Numbered from the stretch's first letter, positions 24,422 through 33,264 are shown. The stretch is 39,612 bases of DNA from Chloroflexota bacterium (GCA_011322445.1 DRMV01000031.1:1-39612); one strand, 5' to 3'. Notes: a model not told the origin generated them from the letters alone. Numbers and translations are program-made.

Positions 24422-25594
24422 CTATTCCCACGTGCGCGTATCGCGGATGGGCGGGGCGTCGGGGGGCAGTTCGGCCACCCGGCGCACGGCGAGGCGGAAT
24501 TTGATGGCATCGCGAGCAGCCGCGGCCAGGCGGTCTTCCAGATCAGCAGGGGCGTCGGGGGCGACGATTTCCAGCGTGAGGTAGTCTTTGTGGGCTTCAC
24601 GGGTAATCACGGCCTGCCAGCGCGCCACTTCGGGGAAGCGCGCCATCAGGCCGCGCAGTTGCCGGGGGTGCAGGAACATGCCGCGCACTTTGACAGCATC
24701 GCCCACACGCCCCAGCCAGCCCACCAGCCGCGGGGTGGCGCGCCCGCAGAAGCACGGCTCGGTGTTCAGCGCCGAAAGGTCGCCGGTGCCAAAGCGCACC
24801 AGAGCGTATTCCTCATGCAGCACGGTCACGACCACCTCACCCACCTCGCCGGGCGGCAGCGGCTGGCCGGTGTTGATGTCGCAAATCTGCACAATGACAT
24901 CTTCCGGCACGTGCCAGCCGTCTTCGGCCTCGCATTCATAGCCCAGGTTGCCGCACTCGGCGGTGCCATAGCCCTGGCGCACGGTGGCAACGCCGCGGTT
25001 TTGCAACTCGGCGCGCAGGGAAGGCGGCAGCGGCTCCGCGGTCACGAAAGCCTTTTCCACTTGCAACGACAGGCCAAGGGCGTCGGCTTTGTCGAGCAGG
25101 GCTTTCAAATAAGAAGGCAGGCCAATGTAGCCGTTCACCCCCAGCGCGTGCATGGCCTGTACCTGCTGTTCCTGGTTGCCCACGCCGCCGGGCAGCACGG
25201 TGCAGCCCACAGCGCGCAGCCCTTCTTCGAACATTGCGCCTGCGGGCGTGAGGTGATAGCCAAAGGCGTTCAGCACCACATCGCCTGCGTGGAAGCCGGC
25301 GGCTTCCAGCGCCGAAGCCCAGCGCCAGTAATCGGGGCGGTCGGCTTCGGGTTCGTAAATCGGCCCCGGCGACTGGAAAACCCGCTTGAGGGCGCCGATT
25401 TCCACCGCCAGCAGGCCGCCAAAAGGCGGGTCTTGTGCCTGCAATTCGATGAGGTCGTCTTTCCGCAACACAGGAAGGCGGCTGAGGTCGTCCTCCGTGC
25501 GAATGTCGGCGGCAGTCAGCCCCGCGGCTTCCAGACGGCGGGCAAAGGCCGGTGCGTGGGCGGCCAAATGGGCAATGAGGTCGGAAAGCGTCAT
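24422..25594 (-). CDS. Phenylacetate-CoA ligase-like AMP-forming enzyme
   Basis: A 390-residue member of the PaaK branch of adenylate-forming enzymes, which make acyl- or aryl-CoA from acid, ATP and CoA. 'RLPVLRKDDLIELQA' at the start and 'VRQGYGTAECGNLGYECEA' (about 225) with the A5-type Y-G-T-A-E motif place it there. Next are 'FGTGDLSALNTEPCFCGRATPRLVGWLGRVGDAVKVRGMFLHP' type sequence (about 285-325) and the small C-terminal domain. It is shorter than PaaK (about 430), and the usual Thr/Ser-Gly-rich P-loop is not obvious. The normal region near 90 reads 'VFQSPGPIYEP', so ATP binding may be altered. ATG 25594 follows GAGGGAG. It is the last gene of the Liv cluster, 49 bp after livF. Confidence 0.88.
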   Translation of the reverse strand: MTLSDLIAHLAAHAPAFARRLEAAGLTAADIRTEDDLSRLPVLRKDDLIELQAQDPPFGGLLAVEIGALKRVFQSPGPIYEPEADRPDYWRWASALEAAGFHAGDVVLNAFGYHLTPAGAMFEEGLRAVGCTVLPGGVGNQEQQVQAMHALGVNGYIGLPSYLKALLDKADALGLSLQVEKAFVTAEPLPPSLRAELQNRGVATVRQGYGTAECGNLGYECEAEDGWHVPEDVIVQICDINTGQPLPPGEVGEVVVTVLHEEYALVRFGTGDLSALNTEPCFCGRATPRLVGWLGRVGDAVKVRGMFLHPRQLRGLMARFPEVARWQAVITREAHKDYLTLEIVAPDAPADLEDRLAAAARDAIKFRLAVRRVAELPPDAPPIRDTRTWE

Positions 25595-25643
25595 GGGAGG
25601 CTCCCTCGCGGTTGACAACGGGCAGCGGACAACGGGGCGGCGG

Positions 25644-26438
25644 TTACGACAACCAGCGCTTGCGGCGCTTGTAATGCTTGACTTCCCGGTACGACTTGCG
25701 CTTGCCCACTTCGGTGAGGCCCAGGTAAAACTCGCGCACGTCGGCGTTTTCTTTCAACTCGGCAGGCGTGCCTTCCAGCACAATGCGCCCGTTTTCCATG
25801 ATGTAAGCGTAATCGGCCACCTGCAAGGTGAGGTTGGCGTTCTGCTCCACCAGCAAAATGGTGGTGCCTTTCTCTTTGTTGATGCGCTGCACAATGCCGA
25901 AGATTTCCTGCACCAGCAGCGGGGCAAGCCCCAGCGAGGGTTCATCCAGCAGCATCAGTTTGGGGTGCGCCATCAGCGCGCGCCCAATGGCAAGCATTTG
26001 TTGCTCACCGCCGGACAGATAACCTGCCACCTGCTTGCGGCGCTCTTGCAGGCGGGGGAAATAGGTGTAAACCATCTCCAAATCGGAAGCCAGGCTACTG
26101 CGGGCAGGGCGGGTGTAAGCCCCCGCAATCAGGTTTTCCTCCACCGTGAGGTGCTCGAACACGCGGCGGCCTTCCATCACCTGGAAAATGCCCATCCGGA
26201 CGATGTCTTCCGGGTCACGGTTATGGATGGGCTGCCCCATGAACTCGATGGAGCCGTCGGTCACTTCGCCGTCTTCCGGCTTGAGCAGGCCCGAAATGGC
26301 TTTCAGGGTGGTGGTCTTTCCCGCGCCGTTGGCGCCCAACAGCCCGACGATTTTGCCCTCGGGCACCTCAAGCGACATGCCTTTCAGCACGAGAATGACC
26401 TTGTTGTAAATGACTTCCACATTGTTGAGGCTGAGCAT
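25644..26438 (-). CDS. livF: Branched-chain amino acid-type ABC ATPase LivF
   Basis: A 264-residue ATPase of the LivF family: Walker A 'GANGAGKTTT' (about 34-43), LivF-specific 'VMEGRRVFEHLTVEENL' (about 87-103), signature 'LSGGEQQMLAIGRALM' (about 141), Walker B 'LMLLDEPSLGLAP' and H-loop 'VEQNA'. It has a Lys/Arg-rich C-terminal tail ('KRKSYREVKHYKRRKRW') longer than usual. It pairs with LivG on the cytoplasmic face of LivHM. ATG 26438 follows a GAGGGTG site. The hairpin at 26502-26530 separates it from livK. Confidence 0.94.
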   Translation of the reverse strand: MLSLNNVEVIYNKVILVLKGMSLEVPEGKIVGLLGANGAGKTTTLKAISGLLKPEDGEVTDGSIEFMGQPIHNRDPEDIVRMGIFQVMEGRRVFEHLTVEENLIAGAYTRPARSSLASDLEMVYTYFPRLQERRKQVAGYLSGGEQQMLAIGRALMAHPKLMLLDEPSLGLAPLLVQEIFGIVQRINKEKGTTILLVEQNANLTLQVADYAYIMENGRIVLEGTPAELKENADVREFYLGLTEVGKRKSYREVKHYKRRKRWLS

Positions 26439-26501
26439 AACACCCTCGCTGGAAACCGCGCGGCCAGGGGCGCGGTCGTGGCTGGTGAACTCCCCTCCCC
26501 C

Positions 26502-26530
26502 GGCTTCTCCCCTCGGTGAGGGGAGAAGCC
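26502..26530 (-). repeat. Intercistronic hairpin between livK and livF
   Basis: A perfect 13-bp stem (GGCTTCTCCCCTC 26502-26514; GAGGGGAGAAGCC 26518-26530) with a 3-nt loop and no T tract. It is 49 bp past the livK stop. Such hairpins after solute-binding-protein genes often protect the upstream mRNA and reduce read-through. Confidence 0.7.
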
Positions 26531-26579
26531 ACAGGGGAAAACCTGCAACACACTTGGGGAGAGGGTTACGGACAAAAAG

Positions 26580-27779
26580 TTACGGGGCTTCGATGTAGTC
26601 GGTGACGCGCGTCCACTTGCCGTCCTTCACCTCGTAGATGCGCAGGGCTTTGCTGCCGCGATGGCTTTGCGGGGTGAAGGTAATGGGGGCCGTGACGCCG
26701 CCGGTGTCGAAGTCTTTGATGGTTTCCAGGGCAGCCTTGATGGCCTCGCCGCTGACATCACCCTTGGCCGCAGCGCGCTTGATGCCCTCGGCCATCACAG
26801 CCATCGTCCACCAGCCCTGAACATAGTGCACGCCCTTGGCTTCCAGGCTGGAGCCGTGGTCTTTCAGCCACTTGGCGGGCGCGTCGTGGCCGGGCACGGG
26901 GTCGCTGGGGGGCGTGAACGGGATCGTGCCATACACACCTTCGGCAGCGTCGCCGGCCAGTTTGAGGAAGATTTCATCGGCGCACCAGTTCATGTTGATG
27001 AACTTGATCTTGCCCAACAAGCCCTGGCTCTTGGCGTCTTTGATGAGCACCGCAGCGGGGCTGGAAACGGTGTGCACAATCACATAGTTTGCGCCGAATT
27101 GCTGAATCTGGGCCAGTTCGGCCACGTAGTCGGTCGCGCCCTTGGGCATGGCAAGGTGCATGAAAGCAACACCCTTGGAATCGGCAAACGCTTTGGCATC
27201 GGCCACCGGCGATTCACCGAAGGGGCTGTCATGGTGGATGAGCGCCACTTTGGGCATGCCGTCGTGGCCGGAAGCCTTCCAGTCTTGAATGGCCCACTGG
27301 ATGGCGATGATGGCCTGGTCGGAGTAGGTCACGCCAATGAGGAAGTTGTAGGGCGCTTTGGTGATGTCTTTGACCAGGTTGGCGGAGTAGGAAGCCGACA
27401 TGTAGGGGATTTTATCAGCCGCAATCTTCGAGCGCAGGGCTTCGGTATCGCCGGTGCCCCAGCCCATGAAGGCTACCACACCGTCGTTGACGTACTGCGA
27501 ATAGAGTTGCTCGGCCTGGTCAACTTTGTAGGCATAGTCAGCCCATTCCAGGTCGATCTGGCGGCCGTCGATGCCACCGTTGGCGTTCAGCCAGGCCACG
27601 TAATCGCGCACGCCTTCGCTGTACGGGGTGCCCACATCAGACGTTGGGCCGCTGAGGTCGAAGAGGCCGCCGACCTTAATGGGGCCGGTCGAGGCATTTT
27701 GGCTGCCGCCACCGCCGCAGGCAGCCAGCGCCACCGCGGCCAGCGCCACCACGGCAATCATGAGAAACCACTTACGCAT
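26580..27779 (-). CDS. livK: Liv-type ABC solute-binding lipoprotein
   Basis: A 399-residue periplasmic-binding-fold protein of the Peripla_BP_6 (LivJ/K) family. The lipobox LAAC at about 18-21 is followed by a Gly/Ser spacer. The family opening 'IKVGGLFDLSGPTSDVGTPYSEGVRDYVAWLNANGGIDGR' type sequence is clear (about 34-73). 'YKVDQAEQLYSQYVNDGVVAFMGWGTGDTEALR' follows, and 'HHDSPFGESPVADAKAFAD' lies in the second lobe. The Ser-rich binding-loop motif of true LivJ/K (...SSxxA/T...) is replaced by 'GWGTGDTEA'. The ligand may therefore be an aromatic or short-chain acid rather than leucine, consistent with the CoA ligases alongside. ATG 27779 follows AGGAGGTG. Confidence 0.93.
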   Translation of the reverse strand: MRKWFLMIAVVALAAVALAACGGGGSQNASTGPIKVGGLFDLSGPTSDVGTPYSEGVRDYVAWLNANGGIDGRQIDLEWADYAYKVDQAEQLYSQYVNDGVVAFMGWGTGDTEALRSKIAADKIPYMSASYSANLVKDITKAPYNFLIGVTYSDQAIIAIQWAIQDWKASGHDGMPKVALIHHDSPFGESPVADAKAFADSKGVAFMHLAMPKGATDYVAELAQIQQFGANYVIVHTVSSPAAVLIKDAKSQGLLGKIKFINMNWCADEIFLKLAGDAAEGVYGTIPFTPPSDPVPGHDAPAKWLKDHGSSLEAKGVHYVQGWWTMAVMAEGIKRAAAKGDVSGEAIKAALETIKDFDTGGVTAPITFTPQSHRGSKALRIYEVKDGKWTRVTDYIEAP

Positions 27780-27869
27780 GCTTCACCTCCTGAGTTGGTC
27801 GAGAAGAACAAACGAGTGAAAGGGCGAAAGTCTTGCGGCAAATCGTTCCATCACACCTCCTCAACACAC

Positions 27870-28913
27870 CTAATAACTAAACGGCCACAACCGGAAGTAA
27901 TCTTTGATGTCTTCCCACAATTTCTTCAAGCCCTCCGGCTCCAAAATCAAAAAGAGGATGATCACCAGGCCGAAGGTGGCTTCCTGAATGAACGGCATAA
28001 TAGCGTTGATGGACGGGAAGACCTTTCGCAATGCACGGCCCGCATTGGTCAGGAGGGCGGGCAACAGCGTCATAAACGACGCGCCGAACAACGAGCCGGA
28101 AACCGACCCCATGCCACCGATGATGATCATCGCCAGGTAAAGCACCGACACATCCAGCGTGAAGCGTTCCCAGGTCACGATGCTGCGGTAGTGCGCCAGC
28201 AACGCCCCCGACACACCCACGAAAAAGGACGAAATGGCAAACGCCAGTAACTTGTAGCGGAACAAATTCACGCCCATGACCTCGGCGGCAATGTCCTGGT
28301 CGCGAATGGCAATGAACGCCCGGCCATAATGGGTGCGGAAGAGGTTGAGGGTGAGCAGCGCCGTAATGCCCACCAGCGCCCAGGCCAACCAGTAGAAGTT
28401 GAAATCGGCATTCATGCGCAGGCCAAAGAGGTGCGGGTCGGGCACCACCAGGGCCTCCACCCCACCGGTCAGGCCTTTCCAGTGCGTCACCACCCAGAGG
28501 ATGATTTCCTGCGCGGCTAAGGTGGCAATAGCCAGGTAAAGCCCTTTCAGCCGCAGCGAGGGAATGCCAAAAAATGCCCCCACCGCCGCGGTGACAAAAC
28601 TCGCCACAATAATCGAAAGATACCACGGCATGCCCAACCGCACCGTCAGCAGGCCCGCGGCATAGGCCCCCACCGCCATGAAGCCCCCCTGCCCCAGGCT
28701 GATCTGGCCGGTATAGCCGGTGAGGATGTTCAACCCAATCGCGCCCACGGTAGCAATGGCAATCTGGTTGGCCAAGGTGAGGGTGTATTTGTTGGCGAAG
28801 AAGGGGAACAGCAAAATGAAGAGGATGAACAGCACAATGCGGATTTTCTGCGCCGGGGTCCGCCGCAGCGCCATATCCGATTCATACGAGGTATGGAAAA
28901 CACCAGAAACCAT
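27870..28913 (-). CDS. livM: Liv-type ABC permease LivM
   Basis: A 347-residue permease with 8-10 helices. The LivM/LivH signature region 'GLNILTGYTGQISLGQGGFMAVGAYAAGLL' (about 60-90) is clear. The ATPase-contact loop reads 'RTHYGRAFIAIRDQDIAAEVMGVNLFRYKLLAFAISSFFVGVSGALLAHY' type sequence (about 195-245), with E-A-A-like 'DQDIAAEVMG'. A C-terminal basic/aromatic tail ('LKKLWEDIKDYFRLWPF') follows the last helix. ATG 28913 follows GAGGAG. It forms a heterodimer with LivH in the membrane. Confidence 0.94.
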   Translation of the reverse strand: MVSGVFHTSYESDMALRRTPAQKIRIVLFILFILLFPFFANKYTLTLANQIAIATVGAIGLNILTGYTGQISLGQGGFMAVGAYAAGLLTVRLGMPWYLSIIVASFVTAAVGAFFGIPSLRLKGLYLAIATLAAQEIILWVVTHWKGLTGGVEALVVPDPHLFGLRMNADFNFYWLAWALVGITALLTLNLFRTHYGRAFIAIRDQDIAAEVMGVNLFRYKLLAFAISSFFVGVSGALLAHYRSIVTWERFTLDVSVLYLAMIIIGGMGSVSGSLFGASFMTLLPALLTNAGRALRKVFPSINAIMPFIQEATFGLVIILFLILEPEGLKKLWEDIKDYFRLWPFSY

Positions 28914-28949
28914 AACCGCCTACTCCTCTGCAGGGGAACGACTTACGGG

Positions 28950-29822
28950 CTACACGCGCTCGATGATTTCCTGGCCAAAGAGGCCATACGGCCGCACCAT
29001 CAGGATGAGGATGAGCACAATGAAGGAAATGACCTGATTCAACCCCATGCCGATGTAGCCGCCAACATAGGCTTCCAACAGGCCGATAATCACCCCCCCC
29101 ACAATCGCGCCGGGAATGGAATCCAGCCCGCCCAAAATCACCACCGGGAACACCCGCAGGCCGAAGCCCGCCAGTTCTGGCCCCACGCCCACAATGTTGG
29201 CCACCAGCGCGCCGCCGATGGCCGCGGTCATGGCCGCAATCGACCACGCCCAGGCAAAGATGCGCTTCACGCTGATGCCCATGCTCATCGCGGCCTGCTG
29301 GTCATCGGCCACGGCGCGCATGGCAATGCCTTCCTTGGAGCGGGTAAAAAAGAGGTTAAACAGGAAAAGCATCACCCCGGCGATCACGATCGCCCACAGG
29401 CGGTCGGCACCCACCGTCGCGCCCAGCACATGCACCGGCTTGCTGGGGATGAAAGCCGGAAAAGCCCGCGGCTGGTTGCCCCAAATGGTGCTCACAATGG
29501 CCCGCAGCAGGCTGCTCAAACCAATGGTCGCCATGATGACCGAAATGATCGGCTCACCGATCAGCGGGCGCAGCACCAGCCGCTCGACCGCCACGCCAAT
29601 GCCCACTGCCACCAACAGCGTGAGCACCAACCCAATCGTCCACGGCAACGAGAACTGCACCAGCATGGAAAACATTACATACGCGCCGATGAGCAAAAAC
29701 TCGCCCTGGGCAAAGTTGATGACGTCGCTGGATTTGTAGATGAGCACAAAGCCCAACGCCGCTAACGCCAGAATGGCGCCGTTGGTCAGGCCGGTGAGGG
29801 TGAGTTGAATGAACAAATCCAT
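28950..29822 (-). CDS. livH: Liv-type ABC permease LivH
   Basis: A 290-residue permease. It begins 'MDLFIQLTLTGLTNGAILALAALGFVLIYKSSDVINFAQGEFLLIGAYV', the usual LivH start, and has the cytoplasmic loop 'RSKEGIAMRAVADDQQAAMSMGISVKRIFAWAW' (about 185-215). The start at 29822 is chosen from family alignment and a GAGAGG site; the frame stays open upstream through the repeat and the ligase gene. It ends 36 bp before livM. With LivM it forms the membrane channel. Confidence 0.94.
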   Translation of the reverse strand: MDLFIQLTLTGLTNGAILALAALGFVLIYKSSDVINFAQGEFLLIGAYVMFSMLVQFSLPWTIGLVLTLLVAVGIGVAVERLVLRPLIGEPIISVIMATIGLSSLLRAIVSTIWGNQPRAFPAFIPSKPVHVLGATVGADRLWAIVIAGVMLFLFNLFFTRSKEGIAMRAVADDQQAAMSMGISVKRIFAWAWSIAAMTAAIGGALVANIVGVGPELAGFGLRVFPVVILGGLDSIPGAIVGGVIIGLLEAYVGGYIGMGLNQVISFIVLILILMVRPYGLFGQEIIERV

Positions 29823-29841
29823 AATTGGCCTCTCGGGGAGA

Positions 29842-29876
29842 ATGCAAGTTGCAGGATGCAAGTTGCAGGATGCAGG
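29842..29876. repeat. 14-bp tandem repeat
   Basis: ATGCAAGTTGCAGG occurs twice head to tail (29842-29855, 29856-29869) and is followed by a 7-base partial copy. It fills the gap between the acyl-CoA synthetase stop and livH. The unit holds the inverted words TGCAA and TTGCA, so it can also form a small hairpin. Confidence 0.85.
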
Positions 29877-29880
29877 GGTG

Positions 29881-31797
29881 CTACTTGCCGGCAGCGTCGG
29901 AAATATCGACGTCTTCGATGCGCAGGTTGGTGCGGATGGTCGCAGTCCGCCCGTCCTGATAGGTAATCGTGGTTTCGACGGGCACGCTGGTCGCATCGCT
30001 GTAAAGGGCCGAGATCAGGTCGTCGTAGCGCTTGGCAATCAGGCGGCGGCGCACCTTGCGGGTGCGGGTGAGTTCGGCATCGTCGGCGTCGAGTTCCTTG
30101 TGCAACAACAGGAAACGGCGGATGCGCGCCGCGGGCGGCAGGTCGGCATTGGCCTGCAACACATGCGCTTTGACGATTTCGTACACCTCGGGCTTCTGCG
30201 CCAGGTCGGTGTAGGTGGTGTAGGGCACCTGGTGTTTTTCAGCCCATTTGCCCACGTTGGCAAAGTCAATATTGATGAAAGCCGTGACAAAAGGCCAATC
30301 GCCGCCAAAGACCACGGCTTCCCGGATGTAGGGGCTGAACTTGAGTTTGTTTTCGATGAACTGCGGGCTGAATTTGGTGCCGTCGGCCAGAGTCATGACG
30401 TCTTTGGCACGGTCGATGACGATGAGGTGGCCGTCTTCATCAAGATAGCCCGCGTCGCCGGAATGCAACCAGCCTTCCTCGTCAATGGCCTGGGCGGTGG
30501 CTTCGGGGTCGTGGTAATAGCCAACCATCACCGCGGGGGAACGCATCAAAATTTCGCCGTTTTCGGCAATCTTGAGCTCGGTCTCAGGAATTGGCAGGCC
30601 GACGGTTTGGAACTTGATGTCGCCGTCGCGATGCACCACCGCAATGCCCACGATTTCGGTCTGGCCGTAGATCTGCTTGAGGTTGACGCCCATCGCGTGG
30701 AAGAAGCGGAAGATGTCCGGCCCCAGGGCCGCGCCGCCGGTGTAAGCCCGCTTCAGCCGCCGCAGCCCGAGCTGGTCTTTGATGTTCTCGAACACCAGCC
30801 AGTCGGCCAAAAAGTAGAGGATTTTCAACCCCAGCGAGGGCTTTTCTTTGCGGAAGCGGATATCGGCCATGCGGTAGCCGATGGGCATGGCCCAGTTGTA
30901 CATGAAGCGCTTGAAACGAGTAGTGTCTTCGATTTTGACCTGCACCTGGCTGACCAGGCTTTCCCAGATGCGGGGCGGGCTGAAGACCATCTGGGGGCCG
31001 ATTTCCCGCATGTCATGCTGCACGGTTTCCGGCGCTTCGGGGAAGTTGATTTTGAAGCCCACATTGAGCGCGCAGGCCACCGAACTCATTTGTTCGCCGA
31101 TCCAGGCCAGCGGCAGGAAGGAGACGAACTCGTCGTCGGGCTCCATTGGGTCCACAGCCATCAGGTTCTTGCCCATGCTGATCAGGTTGCCGTGGGTGAG
31201 CATGGCCAGTTTGGGGCGCGAAGTGGTGCCCGACGTGGTCGAAAGAATAGCGAGGTCGGAAGATTTCCCGCGGGCGACCCTTTCCTCGTAAAAGCCGGGG
31301 TGCTCTTGCTCATATTCCTTGCCCAGGGCTTCCACGTCGAGGAAGTACATGAGGTAGTCTTCCGTGTAGTTGCGCAGGCCCTTGGGGTCGTAGTAGATGA
31401 CCTTGTGCACCTGGCCTTCCAGTTGCGGCCAGATTTCAATCAGTTTGTCAACCTGTTCCTGGTCTTCGGCGACCACAAAGGTGGCGTCGGACCGGCTGAC
31501 AATATCGAGCACCTCTTCGCTCACCGAGTCTTGATAGATGCCCACCGACTTTGCCCCCATAGACTGGGCAGCCAGTTCGGCGAAGAGCCATTCCGGACGA
31601 TTGTCGCCGATGATAGCCACGGTGTCTTCCGGCTTGAGACCCAGGGCATGCAGGCCCAGCGCGAAATATTTGACGTGGTCGTAATATTGCTTCCAGGTAA
31701 CGGGTTGCCAGATGCCGTAAATGCGCTCGCGCAATGCCACTTTGTCGGGGGTGCGCTCGGCGTGCATGGCGAGGTATTGAGGCAGCGTTTCAGGCAT
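29881..31797 (-). CDS. Long-chain acyl-CoA synthetase-type AMP-binding enzyme
   Basis: A 638-residue FadD/FAA-like ligase that activates fatty or other carboxylic acids to CoA thioesters via an acyl-AMP. Motifs are the P-loop 'LSTTSGTTSRPKLAMLTHGN' (about 188-207), 'YGQTE' (about 372), 'LHSGDAGYLDEDGHLIVIDRAKDV' (about 445-468) and the C-terminal catalytic-lysine region 'KFSPQFIEN'. 'FLPLAWIGEQ' is typical of the bacterial long-chain group. The start ATG 31797 overlaps the livG stop by 8 nt, so translation is coupled. An open frame continues upstream but is not coding. Lying between livG and livH, it most likely traps the transported acid as CoA ester (vectorial acylation). Confidence 0.93.
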   Translation of the reverse strand: MPETLPQYLAMHAERTPDKVALRERIYGIWQPVTWKQYYDHVKYFALGLHALGLKPEDTVAIIGDNRPEWLFAELAAQSMGAKSVGIYQDSVSEEVLDIVSRSDATFVVAEDQEQVDKLIEIWPQLEGQVHKVIYYDPKGLRNYTEDYLMYFLDVEALGKEYEQEHPGFYEERVARGKSSDLAILSTTSGTTSRPKLAMLTHGNLISMGKNLMAVDPMEPDDEFVSFLPLAWIGEQMSSVACALNVGFKINFPEAPETVQHDMREIGPQMVFSPPRIWESLVSQVQVKIEDTTRFKRFMYNWAMPIGYRMADIRFRKEKPSLGLKILYFLADWLVFENIKDQLGLRRLKRAYTGGAALGPDIFRFFHAMGVNLKQIYGQTEIVGIAVVHRDGDIKFQTVGLPIPETELKIAENGEILMRSPAVMVGYYHDPEATAQAIDEEGWLHSGDAGYLDEDGHLIVIDRAKDVMTLADGTKFSPQFIENKLKFSPYIREAVVFGGDWPFVTAFINIDFANVGKWAEKHQVPYTTYTDLAQKPEVYEIVKAHVLQANADLPPAARIRRFLLLHKELDADDAELTRTRKVRRRLIAKRYDDLISALYSDATSVPVETTITYQDGRTATIRTNLRIEDVDISDAAGK

Positions 31798-32662
31798 GGG
31801 GGCCTCCTGCTGCACCGGCGGCAAAGGGGAAGACCGCCTGTTCTTCACCCAGGTAAGCCTGCACCACAACCGGGTTCTTGCGAATTTCGTCGGGCGTTCC
31901 TTCGGCAATCTTCTGACCGAAGTTGAGCACCGCGACCCGGTCGCTGATATCCATGACGACCCCCATATCGTGTTCAATGAGCACAATGGTCACGCCGTGC
32001 TCTTCGTTGACGTCCAGAATGAAGCGCGCCATGTCTTCCTTTTCTTCGCTGTTCATCCCAGCCATCGGCTCATCCAGCAAGAGGATGGCCGGCTTCATGG
32101 CGAGGGCGCGCCCCAGTTCCACCCGTTTTTGCAGGCCGTAGGCCAGGGTGCCCACTTTTTTGTCGCGGATGGATTCGATTTCCAGCAGGTCGATGATGTC
32201 TTCGACAAACTCCCGGAAGGCAATTTGCTCGCGCTGGGCAGGGCCCCAGTAGATCATCGCGCTGAGCAGGCCGCTCTTCATGTGCACATGGCACCCCGCG
32301 AGCAGGTTGTCGAGCACGGTCATGTGTTTGAAGAGTTCAATGTTCTGGAAGGAGCGGGCGATGCCAAGGCGGGCAATCCGATGAGGGCGCTTGCCAATGA
32401 GTTCATGGGCGCGCGTGCCATCGTAAAAGGTGATGCGCCCCCGCTGCGGTTTGTAAAGGCCGCTGATGCTGTTAAGAAGGCTGGTTTTACCAGCCCCATT
32501 GGGGCCAATGATGGCGAAAATCTCGCTCTGGCGCACCTCCAGGCTCACGCCGGTGAGGGCCGCGACGCCGCCGAAACTCAGGTGCAGGTTTTCAATCAGC
32601 AACTGGGTTTCACCTGGCTTGAGACGGCTGCTGTTGAGGGTATGGCGAAAACCTCGCAGCAT
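31790..32662 (-). CDS. livG: Branched-chain amino acid-type ABC ATPase LivG
   Basis: A 290-residue ATPase: Walker A 'GPNGAGKTSLLN' (about 53-64), LivG feature 'GIARSFQNIELFKHMTVLDNLLAG' (about 101-124), signature 'LAYGLQKRVELGRAL' (about 175; LAYG rather than LSGG, as usual in LivG), Walker B 'ILLLDEPMAGMN' and H-loop 'IEHDMG'. A short Ala/Gly C-terminal tail is present. ATG 32662 follows AAGGAG; an upstream in-frame Met (32689) lies before that site. First gene of the Liv operon, with a promoter candidate at 32781-32809. Confidence 0.94.
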   Translation of the reverse strand: MLRGFRHTLNSSRLKPGETQLLIENLHLSFGGVAALTGVSLEVRQSEIFAIIGPNGAGKTSLLNSISGLYKPQRGRITFYDGTRAHELIGKRPHRIARLGIARSFQNIELFKHMTVLDNLLAGCHVHMKSGLLSAMIYWGPAQREQIAFREFVEDIIDLLEIESIRDKKVGTLAYGLQKRVELGRALAMKPAILLLDEPMAGMNSEEKEDMARFILDVNEEHGVTIVLIEHDMGVVMDISDRVAVLNFGQKIAEGTPDEIRKNPVVVQAYLGEEQAVFPFAAGAAGGPHA

Positions 32663-32780
32663 GGCAACTCCTTGCCTCTCCGGGGGCATCCCCCGGGATG
32701 GATGGGGAAAGTGGACAATATCGCGTTTTCAACTGGTCAAAGGGGTGACGTTGGTCATATTGCCAATAGTGTTGCTCATC

Positions 32781-32809
32781 AGTATGGCATATCTTCGCGG
32801 AAAAGTCAA
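32781..32809 (-). promoter_or_regulatory. Promoter of the Liv/CoA-ligase operon
   Basis: On the minus strand TTGACT (32804-32809), a 17-bp spacer and CATACT (32781-32786) lie about 120 bp before livG. The leader that follows contains ATTGGCAATATGACC, which together with GATATGCCAT upstream makes an imperfect inverted repeat and may be an operator. Confidence 0.5.
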
Positions 32810-32955
32810 CCGGGTTTTAACGGCAAATTAATACTCCCCCCATCCCCGCTACAAACCCTCTTAGCTGGACTTTATCATTTACACATAAGGCCTTTCGCTC
32901 AAGCAGGTTGAAAAGCCTTGAGGTAGGGTTGCGGAGTTCAGCCCGCAAAGAATCG

Positions 32956-33201
32956 CTAAACGAGTCTCTGCGAGCCTGGTAAAGCGTCTTCCCAAGCGAC
33001 CTGGCACGTACTTTCAAGGATAGCCAGGAGCCCCTGGACCAATTCCCACCAATGCCGGGCGGTCAGGCGTTCTCGCTGCAAGGCGTCGCCGACGACATCA
33101 TGGCTGACCCTTGCCAGATGTTCGGCCAGATTGGTACAACTGCAGGTGACCGGTGTACTAATCAAATACTCAACACACTGCTGTTTGGCGAGCATGCCCA
33201 T
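32956..33201 (-). pseudogene. Remnant of a DDE transposase (IS701/IS4-like N-terminus)
   Basis: An 81-codon frame whose first 60 residues read like the N-terminus of IS701/IS4-like transposases: a 'YLISTPVTCSCTNLAEHLARVSHDVVGDALQRERLTARHWWELV' type segment, in which such proteins have 'YTCTNLAEHL..VSHDVV.DFL.RE..T...LWELV'. The match is from memory and not computed. After this the homology stops and the rest ('LLAILESTCQVAWEDALP') is unlike the catalytic core, so no DDE residues remain. Downstream to about 32870 the DNA contains the direct words CGCAAAGAATCGCTAAACGAGT, shortened here by decay, but no clear terminal repeat. It separates the Liv operon from the TPR gene; nothing else is seen in 32663-33264. 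Confidence 0.6.
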
Positions 33202-33264
33202 AGGAATACCTGATTCACGCTACAAGCGAAAGTCCCAACCATTTCATTCAAAACTCCTACAACT

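Noticed and set aside
29809-31926. 705-codon plus-strand frame
   Set aside because: Antisense to the acyl-CoA synthetase, whose motifs are unmistakable on the other strand.
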